From contig NZ_JACBYB010000011.1 in NCBI RefSeq assembly GCF_013415365.1, positions 62,001-126,000 of the forward strand: a DNA stretch of 64,000 bases, in the 5' to 3' direction. Position numbers and translations under genes: made by a program. Below the pieces are notes generated by a model. That model was not told where the DNA came from. It ran no database searches and worked only from the letters and a program-made list of their open reading frames with translations. Positions 58,628-64,000 of this stretch are shown in pieces. Origin of the DNA: Gemella sp. GL1. Lineage in GTDB: Bacteria > Bacillota > Bacilli > Staphylococcales > Gemellaceae. Numbering within the stretch: position 1 is the first letter of the stretch; each line of letters begins with the position of its first letter.

Positions 58628-60007
58628 GTGGACTTATTATTACTTTCAAGGTTACAATTTGCTTCTACAACGATATTTCACTTTTTCTTTGTACCAATTA
58701 CCATTGGAATGGTTTTTCTAGTAGCAGTTTTTGAGACAATGTATGTAAGAACTGGTGATGAGCACTACAAGAGAATTACGAAATTCTTTGGTCATTTATT
58801 TTTAATAAACTTTGCTGTAGGAGTTGTAACTGGTATATTACAAGAGTTTCAATTTGGTATGAACTGGTCGGAATATTCTTCTTTTGTTGGAGATGTTTTT
58901 GGACCTTCACTAGCAATTGAAGCCTTGTTAGCATTTTATCTTGAATCTACATTTATAGGTATTTGGATATTTTCATGGGATAAAATTAGTAAAAAACTAC
59001 ACGCAATGTGTATATGGTTAGTTTCAATAGGAACTATACTATCATCATTTTGGATTTTATCAGCAAATTCATTTATGCAAAGACCTGTAGGATATAAAAT
59101 AGTTGAGAATCCAGTTATTGGCCAAAAGGCTGAAATGGTTGATTTCTTAGCAATTATTCAGAATCCATATCTATGGAATCAATTTCCACACGTAATGGCT
59201 GCATGTTTTGCTGTTGGTTCGTTTGTTATAGCGGGTATTTCTGCCTGGAAAATGGTTAGAGGACATGAAGTTGCTATGTTTAGAAAAGCATTTAGAATTT
59301 CTATAATCACAGCTTTAATATCATCGTTAGGTTTAGGAATTACGGGACATGCACAAATGCAGTATTTAGTCAGAGAATACCCTATGAAAGTTGCTGCCGC
59401 AGAAGCAATATATGAAGATACTCATGATCCGGCACCATTTACAGTTTTAGCAAAAATTGATGAAAAGCAACAGGTTGCTGAACCAATAATAGAAGTTCCT
59501 GGATTATTAAGCTTTTTAGCCTTTGATAAATTTGAAGGATCTTTAAAAGGAATGAAAACTCTGCAGGAAGAATTGGATGCTAAATATTATCCTATTTTAG
59601 GAGAGCATTTAAATTATATTCCAGATGTTACAATAATATTTTATGCATTCAGAGTAATGTCAGGTTCTTCGGTACTGTTAATTGGAGTGGCACTGCTAGG
59701 AACTATATTGTCATTTAGAAGAGAGGAACTTAAATATAAATGGTTTTTACACACAGTTCCTTGGATGATTTTGGTATCAGAATTGGCAACTGCAACAGGT
59801 TGGGTTTATGCTGAAATGGGAAGACAGCCTTTTATAATTTTTGGATTAATGCCAACATATAAAGGAGTTTCTCCAATATCAGCTGAATCAGTACTATTTT
59901 CACTTATAGTATTCTCTACATTGTATGCTATTTTAGGATTAGCCCAATTTATTATATTCAGATATATGATGAAGAAAAAAGAAGCGACAATAAGGGAGGT
60001 AGTTTAA
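58628..60007 (+). CDS. cydA: Cytochrome bd ubiquinol/menaquinol oxidase subunit I
   Basis: Membrane subunit carrying hemes b558, b595 and d that oxidises quinol and reduces oxygen to water. It is 459 residues with about nine hydrophobic segments. His18 in FASTTIFHFFF, the acidic IEALLAFYLEST stretch, His in NQFPHVMAA (about 186), and GWVYAEMGRQPF (about 391-402) are as expected. The start is GTG with AAAGGAGGT upstream. First gene of cydABDC. The quinol-binding loop is of the short type usual in Bacillota. Confidence 0.96.
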   Translation: MDLLLLSRLQFASTTIFHFFFVPITIGMVFLVAVFETMYVRTGDEHYKRITKFFGHLFLINFAVGVVTGILQEFQFGMNWSEYSSFVGDVFGPSLAIEALLAFYLESTFIGIWIFSWDKISKKLHAMCIWLVSIGTILSSFWILSANSFMQRPVGYKIVENPVIGQKAEMVDFLAIIQNPYLWNQFPHVMAACFAVGSFVIAGISAWKMVRGHEVAMFRKAFRISIITALISSLGLGITGHAQMQYLVREYPMKVAAAEAIYEDTHDPAPFTVLAKIDEKQQVAEPIIEVPGLLSFLAFDKFEGSLKGMKTLQEELDAKYYPILGEHLNYIPDVTIIFYAFRVMSGSSVLLIGVALLGTILSFRREELKYKWFLHTVPWMILVSELATATGWVYAEMGRQPFIIFGLMPTYKGVSPISAESVLFSLIVFSTLYAILGLAQFIIFRYMMKKKEATIREVV

Positions 60008-60008
60008 T

Positions 60009-61037
60009 ATGGATACAGCTATTTTGTTATCAAATATATGGTATATATTAATCACGGTTTTATTCACTGGTTTTTTTATACTTGAAGGTTATGATTTTGG
60101 AGTAGGTGTTCTTTCCCAAATTTTAGGTAAAAATGATCTAGAAAAAAGAGTATACTTTAATACAATTGGCCCATTTTGGGATGCTAATGAAGTATGGTTA
60201 TTAACTGGTGGTGGTGCTATGTTTGCTGCTTTTCCAATATGGTATGGAAAATTATTTAGTGGTTATTACATTGCATTTGTTTTAATGCTAGTAGCATTAA
60301 TTCTTAGAGGGGTTTCATTTGAATTTCGCGGAAAATTAGGAAATAATAGAAAATGGATTACAACCTTTGATACAGCAATGCTAGTAGGAAGTTTTTTACC
60401 TCCTGTATTATGGGGAGTAGCCGTAGCGAATTTTATGACTGGTGCTAGATTAGATGAAAGTAAGAATATGGTGGATGGTTTTCTAGGACTATTATCACCA
60501 TTCGCTTTATTAGGTGGACTAATGATGCTATTAATCATGTTGGTACACGGTGCACAATTTTTAGTTTTAAAAACTGTAGGTGATTTAAGAGAACGTGCAC
60601 AAAAAGCATCTAGTTTATTATTCCCACTAGCAGCCATAGTCACACTGATATTTGCAGGCTGGGCCTTAGTTAAGACAGATATTTTAACTGGAAATTATTA
60701 TATTGGTTTAATTTTTGCAATAATTGCCGTAATTTTCTTTGTAATATCATATATTCTAAATAAGAAAAATCAAGATTTAAAAGCTTTTCTTGCAACATCA
60801 GGAACTTTAGGATTTTTAACTTTGGCAGTATTTTCAGGTATGTTTCCTAGAGCCATAATTAATAGTGAAGATGTTTCTAAGTCGTTATTTATATATGATG
60901 CAGCGAGTAGTGAATACACTCTTAAATTAATGACAATAGTAGGGGTATTTATGATGCCGATAGTTATAGGGAACCAAGTCTGGGCCTATAAAATTTTCAA
61001 AAAACGTTTAAGAAAAGAAGATGAATTGGAGTATTAA
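60009..61037 (+). CDS. cydB: Cytochrome bd oxidase subunit II
   Basis: Second membrane subunit of the oxidase, 342 residues with about nine hydrophobic segments. The start LSNIWYILITVLFTGFFILEGYDFG and FWDANEVWLLTGGGAMFAAFP are diagnostic. It follows cydA by one base and precedes cydD by three, so the operon is tightly packed. Confidence 0.96.
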   Translation: MDTAILLSNIWYILITVLFTGFFILEGYDFGVGVLSQILGKNDLEKRVYFNTIGPFWDANEVWLLTGGGAMFAAFPIWYGKLFSGYYIAFVLMLVALILRGVSFEFRGKLGNNRKWITTFDTAMLVGSFLPPVLWGVAVANFMTGARLDESKNMVDGFLGLLSPFALLGGLMMLLIMLVHGAQFLVLKTVGDLRERAQKASSLLFPLAAIVTLIFAGWALVKTDILTGNYYIGLIFAIIAVIFFVISYILNKKNQDLKAFLATSGTLGFLTLAVFSGMFPRAIINSEDVSKSLFIYDAASSEYTLKLMTIVGVFMMPIVIGNQVWAYKIFKKRLRKEDELEY

Positions 61038-61040
61038 TGT

Positions 61041-62750
61041 ATGTCAAAATATAGGAAGAGTAAAGTGAGTCTTCCTGTAAAAAAGAGCTTGTACATAATA
61101 TTATTATTCTTATCAATAGTAGAGGCAGTTTGTATAATCTTACAGACTGCCTTTTTAGCTAAAACAATAGTTAGTTTATTTGAGAGCGAGTATAATATTT
61201 TTAATTATGTATTATTATTTTTTATAGGATATTTTTTCAGAACAGTATCTCTGCATTTACAACAATATTTTACAGAGAAAGAAGCAGAAAAGTTGGAGAT
61301 TTCTTTACGTGAACAGTTAATATATTCATATTTTAAGAAAGGAGCAGAATTTACTAGCAAGGAAGGGACAGGGAAATTAATTACCTTATCAATTGAAGGT
61401 ATAGCACAAGTAAAAAATTATTTTGAACTAAATGTATCCAAAAAATTACGTAGTGTTATAATACCTATATTAGTAGTATGGTTTACTTTTTACACAGATA
61501 AGGTTTCAGCTTTTATGATATCATCATTTATACCGGTAATAGTAATATTTATGATTCTTTTGGGTGTTACAGCAAGAGATATGGCAGACAGACAATATAA
61601 AAAATATAGAATTCTATCAAATAATTTTGTTGATACTATACGAGGTATTGAAAGTCTTAAATTTTTAGGAATAGCTAAAAATTATTTACCTATAATGGAA
61701 GAAAAGAATAGTGAGTATAGAAAAAGTACTATGCTCACACTAAGATATGCATTTTTAAATAGCTTTGCATTAGATATATTGACGACACTTGCGATTGCTT
61801 TTTTGGCTGTAAGGTTAGGAATACTTTTATTAGCAGGGGATACTAATTTATTACCAGCTTTAACAGTATTACTGATAGCTCCTGAATTTTTCTTACCCAT
61901 GAAACAGGCTGCAACTGATTATCATGCGAGTCTAAACGGACAAGTAGCTTATGAAGAAATTATAAATATTATAAATACACAAGATAAGTCAAAAAATAAT
62001 TATGAAAAAATTTGTAATTTTAAAAAATTAGAATTAAGAAATGTAAGTTTAATAAAAGAAGAAAAAGCTGTATTAGATAATATATCATTCACCATAAAAG
62101 AGGGAGATAGAATTTGTATTGTAGGTCAGAGTGGATCTGGAAAGACAAGTCTAATTTCTATTTTATCAGGGATATCAAATAACTCAAGTGGAGATATAAA
62201 AATAAATGAAAAAAATGTAGGGTTAAAAAACTCTAATTGGATTGAACACATTTCCTATATATCACAGTTTCCATATATTTTTCCAGCTTCAATCAGAAGT
62301 AATTTAGAGTTTTATTTAGATAAACCATCCAGTGCAGAAGAACTTGATAAAGTTACCGAACTTGTTGGTTTAGATACTTATGTTAAAGGTTTAGATAAAG
62401 GATATGATACTCTAATTGGTGAAGGTGGAAGAGAACTTAGTGGTGGACAAGCACAAAGGATAGCAATAGCAAGGGCACTTCTTAGTGATAGAAAAGTTGT
62501 AATATTAGATGAACCTACTAGTCATTTAGATATTGAAACTGAGTTTGAAATAAAAGAAAAATTACTGGCACTTTTTAAAGATAGAACAGTAATAATAGCA
62601 ACACACAGATTACATTGGCTGAACGATATGGATTATGTTTTAAATATAGAATCAGGAAAAGTTAAGTATTTTGAAAAATTAGATAATTTTAGAGAAGACA
62701 ATAAATATGAGGATCTAAAAAAGTCTTTAGTGGGAGAAAGATATGAATAA
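61041..62750 (+). CDS. cydD: ABC transporter CydD, cytochrome bd assembly
   Basis: Half-transporter of 569 residues that pairs with CydC to export a thiol/heme-related factor needed for bd oxidase assembly. The N-terminal half has six membrane segments (about 15-300); the C-terminal ATPase has Walker A GQSGSGKTS (about 363), LSGGQAQRIAIA, and VVILDEPTSHLD. The ribosome binding site is weak and about ten bases away, suggesting coupling to cydB. It overlaps cydC by 8 bases. Confidence 0.93.
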   Translation: MSKYRKSKVSLPVKKSLYIILLFLSIVEAVCIILQTAFLAKTIVSLFESEYNIFNYVLLFFIGYFFRTVSLHLQQYFTEKEAEKLEISLREQLIYSYFKKGAEFTSKEGTGKLITLSIEGIAQVKNYFELNVSKKLRSVIIPILVVWFTFYTDKVSAFMISSFIPVIVIFMILLGVTARDMADRQYKKYRILSNNFVDTIRGIESLKFLGIAKNYLPIMEEKNSEYRKSTMLTLRYAFLNSFALDILTTLAIAFLAVRLGILLLAGDTNLLPALTVLLIAPEFFLPMKQAATDYHASLNGQVAYEEIINIINTQDKSKNNYEKICNFKKLELRNVSLIKEEKAVLDNISFTIKEGDRICIVGQSGSGKTSLISILSGISNNSSGDIKINEKNVGLKNSNWIEHISYISQFPYIFPASIRSNLEFYLDKPSSAEELDKVTELVGLDTYVKGLDKGYDTLIGEGGRELSGGQAQRIAIARALLSDRKVVILDEPTSHLDIETEFEIKEKLLALFKDRTVIIATHRLHWLNDMDYVLNIESGKVKYFEKLDNFREDNKYEDLKKSLVGERYE

Positions 62751-64000
62751 GACATCGATAATTAGAAATGAACTCAAAAATAATAAATTTAAAATTAATC
62801 TTATTGTTATCTTAGGTGTAATATCGGCTGTAAGTGGAATTGGTCTTATGTATATTTCAGGTTTTTTGATCAGTAAATCGGCATTAAAAATTGGAAATAT
62901 TTTATTGCTACAGGTTCCTGCTGTTTTAACAAGAACTTTTTCGCTTACTCAATCTGTATTTTCATATCTACATAGGCTAATAGGCCATGATTTAGTTTTG
63001 AAATTGATAGAAAAAATGCGCAGTAAGGTCTATATTATTTTAGAACCTATGGCTTTAAGGTTAAAAAAAGAATATAAATCGGGAGATTTATTAGGTTTAC
63101 TTTCGGAAGATATTGATCATTTACAAAATATATACTTGAAAACTATTTTTCCAGCTATCATATCATTAATTGTATATACAGTATTTATTGCTATAATGGT
63201 TCCGTTGGATTACTATTATTCATTATTGGCACTTACATTCGGTTTTTTTATAATATTTGTAGTTCCTTTTCTCTCATTATATTTAACAAAAAATAAACAA
63301 GTTATAGTAAAAAAAAGCAAACATAAATTATATACTAATCTTACGAGTGCAGTACTAGGAATAACGGATTTTATTTCGGCAAATAAGGTTGAAAATCTTG
63401 TACATGAGTACAAAACAAATGAAATTGAGATTATTAAGGCTGAAAAAAAAATAAAATCAATAGTTCACTTGAGAGAGATCACATTACAATTTTTAGCAAC
63501 TTTAGTTGTAACCTTTATGATTTATTCTTGTATGAATATGTCAATTAATAATACTATTGAAAATGTATATATAGCATCTTTTTGTATGATAGCATTATCA
63601 GTTTTATCTGTAGTATTAATGACGGGAGAAGCTATATCGCATATACCAACATATAAAATCTCTATAGATAGAGTGAAAGAATTTTATTCTAATAAAGAAG
63701 AAGTGGACAATGTTGAGTATAATGAAACGAACTATAATAATATAATAGAAATTAAAAATTTAAAATTTGCTTATGATAATACTAAAATGATTTTAAATGA
63801 CATATCTTTGAGTGTGAAAAAAGGCGAAAAAGTTGCTATACTTGGAAGAAGTGGAGTCGGTAAATCAACACTTATTAAATTAATAACGGGAACTTATAAA
63901 GATTATGAAGGTAGTATAAAAGTATTTGGAAACTTGCCAAGTGAGAATTTATTAGGTAAAAAAATATCTATGTTGAATCAAAAACCATATCTTTTCGATA
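62743..64000 (+). CDS. cydC: ABC transporter CydC, cytochrome bd assembly (3' end outside window)
   Basis: Partner of CydD; 419 residues are visible before the window ends, and no stop codon is reached. It starts at ATG 62743 within the end of cydD, with GGGAGAAAG upstream. Six membrane segments (about 20-305), including GLMYISGFLISKSAL near the first, then an ATPase domain with Walker A GRSGVGKST (about 368-376). The signature LSGGQ and Walker B are beyond the edge. Identity rests on the cydABDC order and on similarity to CydD-like exporters. Confidence 0.92.
   Translation, partial: MNKTSIIRNELKNNKFKINLIVILGVISAVSGIGLMYISGFLISKSALKIGNILLLQVPAVLTRTFSLTQSVFSYLHRLIGHDLVLKLIEKMRSKVYIILEPMALRLKKEYKSGDLLGLLSEDIDHLQNIYLKTIFPAIISLIVYTVFIAIMVPLDYYYSLLALTFGFFIIFVVPFLSLYLTKNKQVIVKKSKHKLYTNLTSAVLGITDFISANKVENLVHEYKTNEIEIIKAEKKIKSIVHLREITLQFLATLVVTFMIYSCMNMSINNTIENVYIASFCMIALSVLSVVLMTGEAISHIPTYKISIDRVKEFYSNKEEVDNVEYNETNYNNIIEIKNLKFAYDNTKMILNDISLSVKKGEKVAILGRSGVGKSTLIKLITGTYKDYEGSIKVFGNLPSENLLGKKISMLNQKPYLFD

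Overview
The window is a gene-dense, very AT-rich stretch of a Bacillota (class Bacilli) chromosome. Almost all genes are read on the + strand and almost all are housekeeping genes. The lineage call rests on a long Bacillus-type SRP RNA, GatCAB amidotransferase, type B L31, GpsB/DivIVA-type and YqgQ proteins, an L-box riboswitch, strong AAGGAGG ribosome binding sites, and sigma-A promoters, several matching TTGACA-17-TATAAT exactly. The protein sequences and gene order look most like Gemella or a close relative (Staphylococcales side); that genus call is from memory, not from a search. Highly expressed genes (infB, typA, rpsD, gatB) use CGT for arginine more than the surrounding genes, which prefer AGA.

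Layout. 1-3.6 kb: 3' part of infB, rbfA and a YkpA-type ABC-F gene. 3.6-6 kb: lysine riboswitch with lysP, then crr (PTS IIA-Glc). 6-8.9 kb: a degenerate GluP-like rhomboid, yqgQ and ftsW. 8.9-14.3 kb: queA, tgt, yajC, then uppS-cdsA-rseP. 14.6-19.4 kb: rsmE, a GpsB-like gene, coaBC, priA. 19.5-22.9 kb: rpmE2, tdk, prfA, prmC, a GNAT gene. 23.1-27.4 kb: rarA (-), a small membrane protein plus an M42 aminopeptidase, and rodA (-). 27.5-36.6 kb: mutS-mutL-miaA-recX-lepA-hemW in one direction with tiny gaps or overlaps. 36.6-38.9 kb: SRP RNA, a MATE exporter and a five-tRNA operon (Asn, Ser, Glu, Asp, His). 38.9-46.2 kb: rnc-smc-ftsY and a YfmR/Uup-type ABC-F gene. 46.5-54 kb: yacL-type PIN/TRAM protein, secG, rnr, smpB, typA, a YugP-type metalloprotease, a metallo-beta-lactamase-fold hydrolase. 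54.2-58.4 kb: gatC-gatA-gatB, and rpsD behind a structured leader. 58.6 kb to the end: cydA-cydB-cydD-cydC, the last cut by the window edge.

The genes serve translation and its quality control (infB, rbfA, prfA/prmC, lepA, typA, smpB/rnr, GatCAB, two ABC-F proteins, rpsD, tRNAs, queA/tgt/miaA), protein export (SRP RNA, ftsY, secG, yajC, rseP), the cell envelope (uppS, cdsA, ftsW, rodA, GpsB-like), DNA repair (mutSL, recX, rarA, priA, smc) and cytochrome bd respiration (cydABDC, with the heme chaperone hemW upstream).

I found no CRISPR array, insertion sequence, prophage or defence island, and nothing that is clearly a new multi-gene system. The items most worth a second look are a rhomboid-family protein whose catalytic motifs are eroded, a recurring TAGTGT + extended -10 element seen in front of three genes, the structured rpsD leader, a symmetric dyad right at the predicted rpmE2 start point, an enlarged GpsB-like protein with a changed partner-binding residue, and a shortened last zinc knuckle in PriA.
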